The notes under the pieces are model-generated. The model saw nothing but the letters and a program-made list of their open reading frames with translations. It ran no database searches and was not told the origin of the DNA. A DNA stretch of 62,923 bases from Candidatus Dojkabacteria bacterium (GTDB taxonomy: Bacteria > Patescibacteria > Dojkabacteria > SC72 > JAFGCJ01). Of this stretch, positions 43,901 to 50,819 are shown piece after piece. A program made the position numbers and the translations under genes. The stretch lies in contig JAFGCJ010000007.1 of NCBI GenBank assembly GCA_016932785.1, positions 1 to 62,923 of the forward strand, written 5' to 3'. Within the stretch, counting starts at the first letter, position 1, and each line of letters begins with the position of its first letter.

Positions 43901-44325
43901 ACGAAGACATGAGAGAGGACGTTCTTGACGATAGTGGTGTAAAGCTGGTAATTGAAACTCCGTCGGAAGACGAAACTTACTATGCTGGAAAGAAGATACT
44001 TCTTAGATATAAACTCGAAGGGGACGGAGATGTAGATACCGACCAAGTTGTCTGGTATGTAAACGGTGAAAAGGTTGGTACTGGTAACTTCGTTGCTTAT
44101 ACATTCGAGGAAGCCGACGAATACAAAATAGAAGTTAAGTATAAGGGTGAGTCTCAAGATAAAGCAGAAATAAAAGTTCTTGAGGATGAGGCAAAATCTG
44201 AAACTGCTGAAGAGAGAGAAGAAAGTAAAGAAGGAATAGGTATAGTGTGGTACTTTTTGATTGGTGCTGGAATCCTTATTGTTGTGGGAATAGTAATAGC
44301 AATGCTTAGTAAGGCAGGGAGATAA
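40939..44325 (+). CDS. Very large Cys-rich surface protein with two terminal membrane helices
   Basis: 1128 residues. One membrane helix lies near the N-terminus (~9-30, AIIVLSLVGFLFVGVTAYIV) and another at the C-terminus (~1100-1122, WYFLIGAGILIVVGIVIAML). Between them are Cys-rich EGF/disintegrin-like modules (CGDGKCESPENKCNCPDDC, CGNDTCETWENKCSC) and a central beta domain resembling CARDB (VDLEADVTMLSENSVPVGDM). A second Cys-rich block (~760-970) and a bacterial Ig-like domain follow. It is distinct from the pair at 20-27 kb but shares the style of many disulfides outside the membrane. It is probably a surface adhesin or fibre; no catalytic motif is seen. Confidence 0.8.
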   Translation: MRKIKLSRNAIIVLSLVGFLFVGVTAYIVSSSDFSFEYRRRAGEEDMGIVREALVNGEVIEVDVGTNPPSKFFGTSDVDYTDVKFMLYRDGERPPEVGECLTDGESGHYPDEADDDWVGCCEGLEYLPFEEPNGDICKSDPTMFTCTSTVCGDGKCESPENKCNCPDDCITDCLQAGESYNPSLGPNDPNFGKSCCEGLIPVSPEAVYDEECNMLPIAGAPVTCSNCGNDTCETWENKCSCSKDCGEVEICDNGKDDDTDGYVDCKDPDCDGIVTSGGVCCGGSACSGSCVSGSCCETKVCGNTCCGNADDVCVNNQCCAVGKTCGLECCGANQGCTGVGCLNFCETEADCTSNTTCYGTSSGLGYCVPKFCDEPNDCYTGNCVDGQCDNSGKPLPPLPSQAPAGTSTTAKSGSLVLGANAQSESADNSVSTVVKNLENDSAHASFNLFEIYGFSIKCEGDADEGSPVCEYVMDEDMFNQEAVNHEFAVWACGCVQNDANDPNECECVTDYVKTDDYFVYKPSISSRIDDSTFCYSLTQTDDGTGWVYPGPLPGSNRSWIKYVATDSLENEQVAYYMASISLSDPGFLGFNFKPGERYQIDGYVCHGRDENWPDDAEGPYKWCEQTPIDTIFHTALTEENCDQPTVDLEADVTMLSENSVPVGDMVKVSASRIKNYTLDHVPSLLEINLSKNLDCASCDAIKSYSYTHDTNPDAIPIISATYTFEYTDLEAGVYIMEARVFALEDLDSNLSNNVDSVVFEVYDEGECEGVTCGEKQILNTDTCECEDVDCTSDDHCSLNQMCDLESHRCVCDDSLCDQSNCPERNPECKEMNSDCSACICKNSCLMDQVQDASSCECYDVCKITPSECIREGKVLNLLTCECEAVECIDNDDCQGMEYCQKPEYECECPSCGPRMKAVNNCSECVCDTTCAPGQIVRSDCTCYTPPQPTGCTNECSEGQIQLSDCTCYTPSSTYGTGGPVSDEDENEYEDMREDVLDDSGVKLVIETPSEDETYYAGKKILLRYKLEGDGDVDTDQVVWYVNGEKVGTGNFVAYTFEEADEYKIEVKYKGESQDKAEIKVLEDEAKSETAEEREESKEGIGIVWYFLIGAGILIVVGIVIAMLSKAGR

Positions 44326-44391
44326 AGGGACGAGCAGTGGGAGTTGGAACAGCAGAATATTCTGTGCCTGGTTGTACCTGAGCCTTTGTTA

Positions 44392-44400
44392 TGGTATAAT
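44392..44400 (+). promoter_or_regulatory. Extended -10 promoter of the T-box leader
   Basis: TG-G-TATAAT, with TATAAT at 44395-44400; predicted start near 44407. Confidence 0.6.
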
Positions 44401-44406
44401 CTCAAA

Positions 44407-44722
44407 ATAGCTCGTGAGAAATATTAGTTTTGTAGTTTTGGCGTAAGCAAGCTGGGGTAGCTGTAAGCCCGGTGCCATAATCAAAATGAACGCGTCTCAC
44501 ACATAGCTGACCGAAGAAAGCCATGTGCAAGTAGGTCATCGAATGCTCCAAGGTTGTTCTTAGAGAAGGCTGCGGATAATTCGTGAGTTTGCAAGCTTGT
44601 ATGGGCTCTTCTTAACGGAAGGGCTTTTTTATAGAAGCTTGAAGACGGGTGGTACCGCGGGAGAATGAAGAAAGCTCTCGTCCTGTTGTCAGTGTATCTG
44701 GCAGTAGGACGGGAGCTTTTTT
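44407..44722 (+). promoter_or_regulatory. T-box leader (tRNA-sensing riboswitch)
   Basis: The T-box sequence GGTGGTACCGCGG lies at about 44649-44660. It is followed by a terminator in which CTCTCGTCCTG pairs with CAGTAGGACGGGAG and ends in six T (44717-44722). GACGGG just before the T-box can pair with CTCGTC to form the anti-terminator. A second hairpin with T-run (GGCTCTTC/GAAGGGCT, 44612-44632) sits where stem III is expected. I could not identify the specifier codon with confidence. The downstream genes are tRNA-Arg(UCU) and argS, so arginine is the natural candidate. Two repeats and a tRNA now separate it from argS. Confidence 0.85.
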
Positions 44723-44813
44723 AGTCCTTAGGACTGGTATAAGGCTTTAGTTGTAAGGTTTTTGTTAGAAAAAAATATATTTTTTAATCCTATATCCGTT
44801 AGTCCCTGGGACT
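44723..44813. repeat. REPIN-like element E7
   Basis: 91 bp, starting at the base after the T-box terminator T-run. Left palindrome AGTCCTTAGGACT (44723-44735) runs into GGTATAAGG, an extended -10-like box. Right palindrome AGTCCCTGGGACT (44801-44813), preceded by ATCCTATATCC, ends 8 bp before tRNA-Arg(UCU). Confidence 0.75.
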
Positions 44814-44821
44814 TAGTTCAA

Positions 44822-44894
44822 GCACCTGTAGCTCAAAGGATAGAGCAACTGCCTTCTAAGCAGTAGGCTGCAGGTTCGAGTCCTGCCAGGTGCG
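44822..44894 (+). tRNA. tRNA-Arg (anticodon UCU), copy 2
   Basis: Acceptor GCACCTG/CAGGTGC; all other bases equal copy 1 at 39742, including loop CTTCTAA. Flanked on both sides by REPIN-like elements (E7 8 bp upstream, E8 0 bp downstream), as if carried as cargo. CCA is not encoded. Confidence 0.96.
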
Positions 44895-44986
44895 AGTGCC
44901 AAGGACTGGATAATATAGGACTACTTTGAACTAGCATATACGGAGGCTTTGCTCTTTAAAAAAGGTTCGTTTGAGTCCTTGGGACT
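44895..44986. repeat. REPIN-like element E8
   Basis: 92 bp. Left palindrome AGTGCCAAGGACT (44895-44907) starts at the base after the tRNA discriminator and runs into GGATAATATAGGACT. Right palindrome AGTCCTTGGGACT (44974-44986). Confidence 0.75.
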
Positions 44987-45240
44987 TCACAGTATATCCA
45001 TAGTTTACTGTGGACATACTGTGGGGTCTTTGCTCAGAGGAAGTTCTGGCATGAAATTCCGGGCCCGTACAACTTTATGGTTTGTACGTATGCCTTCCCC
45101 ACGGAAGGAGGCTGGATCAATGCGGAATCGCGGAGATCGCCTGTAGGGCTAGAGCCCTAGGATTGCTTTTATAGCAGTCCGCACAAAAAGGTAGGGAGAG
45201 TGATGTGACCTGACGGTCAGCTTCGAGCACTCTCCCTACC
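44987..45240 (+). ncRNA. Highly structured region, unidentified RNA
   Basis: Several strong pairings occur in about 250 nt. CAGTATATCCATAG pairs with CTGTGGACATACTG (about 44990-45021). GTACAA pairs with TTGTAC (~45067-45088). CCTTCC pairs with GGAAGG (~45093-45108), and AGGGCT with AGCCCT (~45144-45157). TGCGGA (~45121) pairs with TCCGCA (~45178). Finally GGTAGGGAGAGTG pairs with CACTCTCCCTACC (~45190-45240), with a nested TGACC/GGTCA. I see no match to SRP RNA, tmRNA, 6S or a second T-box. The AGAGGAAGTTC near 45047 only faintly recalls RNase P. It may be argS 5' leader or an independent RNA. Confidence 0.55.
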
Positions 45241-45282
45241 TCCCGATTATAATTTAGGCTAATTTTTTAGTAAAATGGGAAT

Positions 45283-47895
45283 ATGAAATTTAAACTCACG
45301 TCGGAATTTATTAAAAAGTATCCTGATGCAATAGAAATGATCGTTATTGCACGAGGGGTTCATAATGAGATAGCTTCGAAATGGATAAGTGACTTAACCC
45401 AGAAGGTTTCAGATGAGGTTAGAGCTGAGGGAGCTGGCATACTGAAGGAGCAAAGATTTGCTATGTGGGAGCAGGTGTTTAGTGATATTGCCAAAGAGGC
45501 CGAATTTAAGACTGGGGATTTTCACTCTTCTCACGTGGCTCTTACAAAGAGGGTGTTGAACGGAAAGGATATTCCGAATATTAATCCTGTTGTTAATTTC
45601 TATAATATGTATTCTCTTAAATATGGTGTCCCTTTTGGGGGGGAGGATCTTTCGACGGTTTATGGAGATATGGAGCTTACTATTACTAAAGGTGGAGAGC
45701 CGTATCATGAGATTGGTAGTAGTAAGGTCAGTAATTTGGGGCCAAACGAGGTTGCGTGGATTGATGATCATTCAGTGACTTGCAGAATGTGGAATTGGAG
45801 ACAATGTGACAGGACAAAGGTAATGAAGAATACCAGGGATATATATTTTATAATAGATGGATTTAGGGGAATTAAAGGTCTGTCTTATCAAGATATTGCT
45901 GGAGATTTTACCAAGGATTTGGAAGAAAAGTTTGGTGCTAAGGTTGACGTTTATGAGCTGAATAAAGAAAACCTGGAGTGTGATGTTGACTATGATACTA
46001 AGGAAGTTGGTGATCTCGATGTAGAGGCTGATCTATTAAGAAGTGCCAATCAATACGAGAAAAAATCAACCCGGGAGAGGAAGGGATTTATGAAAAGAAA
46101 GGTTACATCAATGGGTTTGGAGGATGATGATAATGTTGTTCCGCGCTTGAATAATTTCGTTAAAAATTCGCTTGGAAAGAAATTACCTCCAAAAATATCC
46201 GATTCTTTGGAAGTTACTGTTTCTCAAAATCCGGACTTTGGTGATGTGTCCAGTCCGGTTGCTTTAAGACTTGCAAAGGATCTGAAGCAGGCTCCAAAAG
46301 AGATTGCTGGAGATATTGTTGGTGAGCTCAATAGTGACCCCGAAGTTCAGAAGGTATTTCAGGATATATCTGTGGCTCCAAACGGGTTTATTAACTTCAA
46401 ACTGTCTGAATTTTTTCTGTTGTCCGAATTGTCAAAAGCATTGAAGCAAGCGGATAGTTATGGATCATCTGATATTGGTAAGGGAAGAGTAATTCTGGTA
46501 GAAGGTCCCTCGATTAATCCCAACGCGGCAGCTCATGCTGGCCACCTCATGAATATTTTTATCTGTAGGACATTAGTAAGGCTTTTCAAAAAAGGTGGTT
46601 TTCAGCCGGAGATAGATAATCTAATTAACGATAAGGGGATCAAGATTTGTATGGCAATGTGGGGGATCAAGAATCTTGCCGAGAAGAAGACTCCTGAGGA
46701 GGCCAAAATGAAGTCGGATCAGTTTGTTGGTAAGTACTATGTTCTTGCGAAGAAAGCGTATAAAGAGGATCCAGAGGCTAAGGCAGAGATACAACAGTTG
46801 CTGAGAGACTGGGAAACAGGGAAGCCGGATGTGCTTGAGCTTTGGAGGAAGGTTATTGACTGGGCGTTTGCCGGGCACAGAAAGACATTGGAAAGATTGG
46901 GGGAAAAGGTTGGGCATCTGTGGCTGGAAAGCGAGGTTTATAAGAGTGGGAAGGAGATTATTCAGAAATTCCTTGGGAGAAGTATTATAGAGAAGCTTTC
47001 TGATGGAGCTGTTGTGGGAAGGCTGGAAAAGAAATATGGTTTGCCCGATGTTGTTCTGTTAAGGTCAGATGGTACTGGTTTGTATCATACTCAGGATATA
47101 GCTCTCACATTAAAGAAGATTGAAAAATTTAATCCCTGGAGAGCTATTTGGGTAGTTGGAAATGAGCAGATCCTTCATTTTCAGCAGCTTTTTGCGCTTC
47201 TTGATGAACTGGGTTTGCTTCCGCTTGATAGGGTTTATCATTATGCGTATGGGTTGGTTGTTGATAAAAATGGAGAAAAAATAGGCAAGGATGCAAACGA
47301 TGCAACTGCTGATACATTGCTTGATATTATGCATAAAGAAGCCCTAAAAGTCATTGATGAGAGAAAAATAAAGGTAGATCTTGAGGACAAGGATGCTGTA
47401 GCTGAGGCGGTAGGAATTGGTGCGCTGAGGTACGGTTTTCTCTCTACTGATCCATATAAACCAATAACCTTTGATCCTGATGAGGCTTTGTCTTTTACTG
47501 GAAAAAGCGGACCTTACATAATGTACGCTTACTCAAGGGGTAGGAATGTTCTAAGGAATGCCATAGAGGGCGATGTCGACAACTATAAGGTGAGTGATAA
47601 GATTAAAGACAAATCCCATAGTACCGACATGACAGAGATCGATAGAGATCTGATCTTTTCACTTCTTCAGTATCCTGAAGTTATTGTTTCTGCGATTAAT
47701 AATTATGCACCTAATGTATTGGCCGAATATCTTTATAGTGTAGCCAGTAAATTCAGCTATTTTTATGAAAAAGAGACTGTTTCAGGAGCAGATGGTCCTG
47801 AGAAAGAGCTAAGAATTGCAATTACATTTCTTACTACAAGAGTTATAAAGGATGGTCTTGGACTTTTGGGTATTAAGGTTCTTGAAAAGATGTAG
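45283..47895 (+). CDS. argS: Arginyl-tRNA synthetase with N-terminal B3/4-like domain
   Basis: 870 residues, much longer than usual ArgRS (~550-600). Residues ~1-230 match the tRNA-synthetase B3/4 domain (the PheRS beta editing-type fold): NPVVNFYNMYSLKYGVPFGG, the DHSVTCRMWNWRQC strand, and IIDGFRGI. A linker leads into ArgRS from ~285. It has an N-terminal add-on domain, EGPSINPNAAAHAGH (HIGH variant HAGH, ~417-420), GTGLYHTQDIALTLKK, and a KMSKS-equivalent GEKIGKD (~664-670). The C-terminal DALR domain has GPYIMYAYSRGRNVLRNA. ATG 45283 lies 6 nt after TAAAAT, so a leaderless mRNA is possible in addition to T-box readthrough. The 3' end overlaps the convergent gene by 23 bp. Confidence 0.9.
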   Translation: MKFKLTSEFIKKYPDAIEMIVIARGVHNEIASKWISDLTQKVSDEVRAEGAGILKEQRFAMWEQVFSDIAKEAEFKTGDFHSSHVALTKRVLNGKDIPNINPVVNFYNMYSLKYGVPFGGEDLSTVYGDMELTITKGGEPYHEIGSSKVSNLGPNEVAWIDDHSVTCRMWNWRQCDRTKVMKNTRDIYFIIDGFRGIKGLSYQDIAGDFTKDLEEKFGAKVDVYELNKENLECDVDYDTKEVGDLDVEADLLRSANQYEKKSTRERKGFMKRKVTSMGLEDDDNVVPRLNNFVKNSLGKKLPPKISDSLEVTVSQNPDFGDVSSPVALRLAKDLKQAPKEIAGDIVGELNSDPEVQKVFQDISVAPNGFINFKLSEFFLLSELSKALKQADSYGSSDIGKGRVILVEGPSINPNAAAHAGHLMNIFICRTLVRLFKKGGFQPEIDNLINDKGIKICMAMWGIKNLAEKKTPEEAKMKSDQFVGKYYVLAKKAYKEDPEAKAEIQQLLRDWETGKPDVLELWRKVIDWAFAGHRKTLERLGEKVGHLWLESEVYKSGKEIIQKFLGRSIIEKLSDGAVVGRLEKKYGLPDVVLLRSDGTGLYHTQDIALTLKKIEKFNPWRAIWVVGNEQILHFQQLFALLDELGLLPLDRVYHYAYGLVVDKNGEKIGKDANDATADTLLDIMHKEALKVIDERKIKVDLEDKDAVAEAVGIGALRYGFLSTDPYKPITFDPDEALSFTGKSGPYIMYAYSRGRNVLRNAIEGDVDNYKVSDKIKDKSHSTDMTEIDRDLIFSLLQYPEVIVSAINNYAPNVLAEYLYSVASKFSYFYEKETVSGADGPEKELRIAITFLTTRVIKDGLGLLGIKVLEKM

Positions 47896-48433
47896 CTATA
47901 TTGTGGAAATACTGATTAACAGTTTTTTTGGATCTAGGAGTATCTAGTTGGATTGAATTTCCTGAGATGAAGAGAAAGGCAGATTTATCTGTTGATGCAT
48001 TTCCAACAAGTATTACACCAGGCATCTGTGATGCAAGCGTTGATGTGATATATCTTACCCCATGGTTCGGATGAGGTTTAATATCATTATTCATTGGTGT
48101 ACAAAGGTATTGTGCGACATGGGTGAGTACCCCTTCTGAGTTGAAGAGTATATAGCCATCATGCGCTGGGTGCTCTTTATTTGATATCTCACATAGAAAT
48201 ATTGTTGTACTCTCTTCACCAAGATATAGATTTTTGGGTATATTGAGGTTTGGCCGTAGGGCGATACATTTGTCTAGATGAAAGTTTTCATCGTATATCA
48301 TCATTCCAATTCCAGAGAATTCTTCGCGTGAATCTGCTACCGTACTAAGTAGAGAATGGCAGAAGTCTCGAAGGATACTATCGGAATTTATGGAATGACC
48401 TGATATGCTTTTGTCGTCCATGACTCTCAACAT
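47873..48433 (-). CDS. DisA-N/DAC-like domain protein
   Basis: 186 residues. The C-terminal half (~90-170) recalls the diadenylate-cyclase fold: AHDGYILFNSEGVLTHVAQYL (position of the DGA motif), HGVRYITSTLASQMPGVILVGN (position of the RHRAA motif), and a final sensor-like strand SAFLFISGNSIQL. The catalytic DGA and RHR motifs are not conserved, so c-di-AMP synthesis is doubtful. Related non-catalytic DAC-like sensor domains are known. The N-terminal half is unassigned. It is convergent with argS and overlaps it by 23 bp, which may produce antisense transcripts. Confidence 0.45.
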   Translation of the reverse strand: MLRVMDDKSISGHSINSDSILRDFCHSLLSTVADSREEFSGIGMMIYDENFHLDKCIALRPNLNIPKNLYLGEESTTIFLCEISNKEHPAHDGYILFNSEGVLTHVAQYLCTPMNNDIKPHPNHGVRYITSTLASQMPGVILVGNASTDKSAFLFISGNSIQLDTPRSKKTVNQYFHNIATSFQEP

Positions 48434-48564
48434 CGATTTTATCTTCCTGTGTCTAATTTAATCCAATGTAGTCGTTTTGTAAAGTAAATTTTTCTGTTTT
48501 TTGGGCAATACCGTGTTTGCGGACTCTGTGGTTAGTTTAGGTGTTGATGTGTTACTATATTTAC

Positions 48565-50007
48565 ATGGGTAGGATTGGGGTATTCTTCAGGAGGAATAGA
48601 AATATTGTTATTGGTGTATCAGTTGCATTGTTTTCCGTCTTGTCATTTTTTATTGTTATGCCGGAGTTTCTCAGGTCTAATAACTCGATGGAGATAGATG
48701 TTACAGTAAAATATGGGAATTTGATTGATGATAACGAGATTGTTGCGGTTGCAGGAGATTTGGAATTTAGTCTTAAAGAAATTGGTGTTGAAACTGAGAA
48801 GCTGTCTGGTTTACGTTATTCGGTTTTACGGGTGATACCAGTTTCCATGGAGGTGTATGAGGTGAGTTTTGATCAAGAACTATTCGAAAACTTTTTGAGC
48901 CGAGCAAACGAGCAGAGTTATGTAGAGCCTGAAAATGCGGAGATAGTTAAGGACAGTGAAGGCCTAAGAATTATCGATGATAAATCTGGGTACAAATTTA
49001 CGCCCAAGTACACGACAGAACAGATAATTTCTCAGATGATGAAAGGTAAGGAAAAAATCATTCTGCATCCAATTGAGCTTAATGCTGATGTGAGAGGTTC
49101 AGATTTAAAGGGAAACCTCGACGTGATGTATGTGCTTTCAAAGGAGATTTATGTTCTATATGATGGTATGACCGTGGTTATTCCCAGTGGCGAAGTTTTG
49201 AGTTTTCTCGACTCAGGGTGTTCTCATTCTGAGAAGGTGTGCACCGTTGATCTGCCGTGTATTGATGTGAAGGAGGTAAGGTCATTTGTAAATGGAACTC
49301 TTGAGAAAGCATGGAACAATTCTGAAAGTGAATATACTACCGCGAGTAACAAAGCGGGCTCGTTTAAGTATAAAACCAAGGACTACGGTCCTGATAATGA
49401 GGATGCTGTTGGGGGCATAGTAAGTGTATTAAAGAGTAGAGTAGGGGTAATTTCATCAGAAGGATGTTATTTTTTCAAACCCGAAACGTTGAATGATGAA
49501 GATACAAACGACTCGAATATTTCTGGGGTCTCTAGAAATATTGCTGACCTGAATGTAGAAAAGACTGTTCGTGTTGGGAAAAAGAGTGTACCAGGGACGG
49601 ACGGTAGTTACGCCCAAAAATATATTGAGATAGATCATTCACAACAACATCTTTATGCATGGGAAAATGGAGAGGTTGTAATGCATTATGGGGTGTCGGG
49701 TTTTTATGATAATTACGCCGTTTTTGGAGTGTTCGGCATTAAAGAAAAAGCGAGAAATGCCTGGTCTGATATTGCTGAAAAATGGATGCCATATTGGATG
49801 TCGTATTACTATGATCCTGTCCAGCAGGCTTGGTTTGGGATTCATGAGCTAGTCTGGTGGGACGATGAGAATGGTGTAAGACATGTAGAGAGTTCAGAAA
49901 ATATTGGTCAAAAGAAAAGTGGTGGTTGCATAAGATTGGATAGGGGACCGGCAGAGAAGGTTTTCAATTGGGCAGAAATGGATATGCCCGTTTTGATTCA
50001 TCCATAG
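48565..50007 (+). CDS. L,D-transpeptidase (YkuD domain), membrane anchored
   Basis: 480 residues from ATG 48565, 6 nt after a TACTAT box; the in-frame ATG at 48541 would precede this promoter. The N-terminal membrane helix (~12-32, IVIGVSVALFSVLSFFIVMP) is followed by a long extracytoplasmic region with repeats like those of peptidoglycan-binding (PG_binding_4) domains. The C-terminal YkuD domain (~355-480) has KYIEIDHSQQHLYAWENGEV, the HELVW segment and the catalytic SGGCIRLD (~450-457). It forms 3-3 cross-links or attaches proteins to peptidoglycan. It fits with the M23 peptidase and MreB in the same window as evidence for a cell wall. Confidence 0.9.
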   Translation: MGRIGVFFRRNRNIVIGVSVALFSVLSFFIVMPEFLRSNNSMEIDVTVKYGNLIDDNEIVAVAGDLEFSLKEIGVETEKLSGLRYSVLRVIPVSMEVYEVSFDQELFENFLSRANEQSYVEPENAEIVKDSEGLRIIDDKSGYKFTPKYTTEQIISQMMKGKEKIILHPIELNADVRGSDLKGNLDVMYVLSKEIYVLYDGMTVVIPSGEVLSFLDSGCSHSEKVCTVDLPCIDVKEVRSFVNGTLEKAWNNSESEYTTASNKAGSFKYKTKDYGPDNEDAVGGIVSVLKSRVGVISSEGCYFFKPETLNDEDTNDSNISGVSRNIADLNVEKTVRVGKKSVPGTDGSYAQKYIEIDHSQQHLYAWENGEVVMHYGVSGFYDNYAVFGVFGIKEKARNAWSDIAEKWMPYWMSYYYDPVQQAWFGIHELVWWDDENGVRHVESSENIGQKKSGGCIRLDRGPAEKVFNWAEMDMPVLIHP

Positions 50008-50152
50008 ATTCATTTTGAGATAAATACTGGATCTCCTGAGATGTTTTTCAGAGGGTACTTGACAATAAATAGTAGTATGTATTACTATGTACCTTGCAAT
50101 ATCTAATAACAGGCTTCTGTATTTTAGATATTAAATTTATTAGGGATAAAAA

Positions 50153-50803
50153 ATGTTAATAGAAACCAAGGATTTAACTTTGGAATATCTTAATGGAAAA
50201 AGTGGGGTGATAGCTGTAAACAAGGTGAATATGAAGCTTCCCGAAACTGGTTTTTATGGAATTCTTGGGCCTTCTGGTTCAGGTAAAACTTCACTGTTGT
50301 ATCTGCTTTCCGGTATAAGGGTTCCTAGTGGTGGTGAGATCATCTATGGTGGCCAAAAGCTGCCAAATTCTGCTGATGAAAGGAGTAGATTGAGGAAAAG
50401 AGAGATGGGTTTTGTCTTTCAGTATCACTTCTTGATTAATTATCTGTCCTCTTTTCAGAATATCATGGTGGGTGCTGTAGACTCAGAGGGAGAGGAAAAA
50501 ACGAAGAGACTGATTTCTGAACTTGGTCTTGACGGTCTTGAACAGCGACCTCCCTATAAGTTGTCCGGAGGACAGCGTCAAAGAGTAGCAATTGGTAGGG
50601 CATTTGCAAATAATCCTAAGATAGTTTTCGTTGATGAACCGACTGCCTCACTGGACCATAAAACAGGTAGAAAGGTTGTAAATCTCTTGAGGAACTACTC
50701 TAAAGAGGCGTGTGTGGTGACTGTAACTCATGACAAGTCTATTTTGGAAGAGGCTGATGGTGTTTTCAAGATGTGGGATGGTGAACTAGAGCGAATTTCT
50801 TAA
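50153..50803 (+). CDS. ABC transporter ATP-binding protein (MacB/LolD type)
   Basis: 216 residues. Walker A GPSGSGKTS (~40-48), Q-loop FVFQYHFLINYLSSFQN, signature LSGGQRQR (~136-143), Walker B KIVFVDEPTAS (~156-166) and a switch His (VTVTHDKS). Size and motifs match the LolD/MacB/FtsE class, which drive extrusion or lipoprotein release rather than uptake. The next two genes encode FtsX-like permeases, so this is a complete three-gene ABC exporter. The start lies 7 nt after a run TAGGGATAAAAA, which could serve as a weak SD. Confidence 0.93.
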   Translation: MLIETKDLTLEYLNGKSGVIAVNKVNMKLPETGFYGILGPSGSGKTSLLYLLSGIRVPSGGEIIYGGQKLPNSADERSRLRKREMGFVFQYHFLINYLSSFQNIMVGAVDSEGEEKTKRLISELGLDGLEQRPPYKLSGGQRQRVAIGRAFANNPKIVFVDEPTASLDHKTGRKVVNLLRNYSKEACVVTVTHDKSILEEADGVFKMWDGELERIS

Positions 50804-50819
50804 TTATTATATTCTGATT

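Noticed and set aside
44949..45146. A 65-codon open frame inside the structured region
   Set aside because: No start signal, overlaps several strong RNA stems, and the translation (MLFKKGSFESLGLHS...) looks random.
44987..45240. RNase P RNA
   Set aside because: AGAGGAAGTTC is similar to the conserved GAGGAAAGTCC, but the required partner ACAGAA...GGCTTA is missing and the region is too short.
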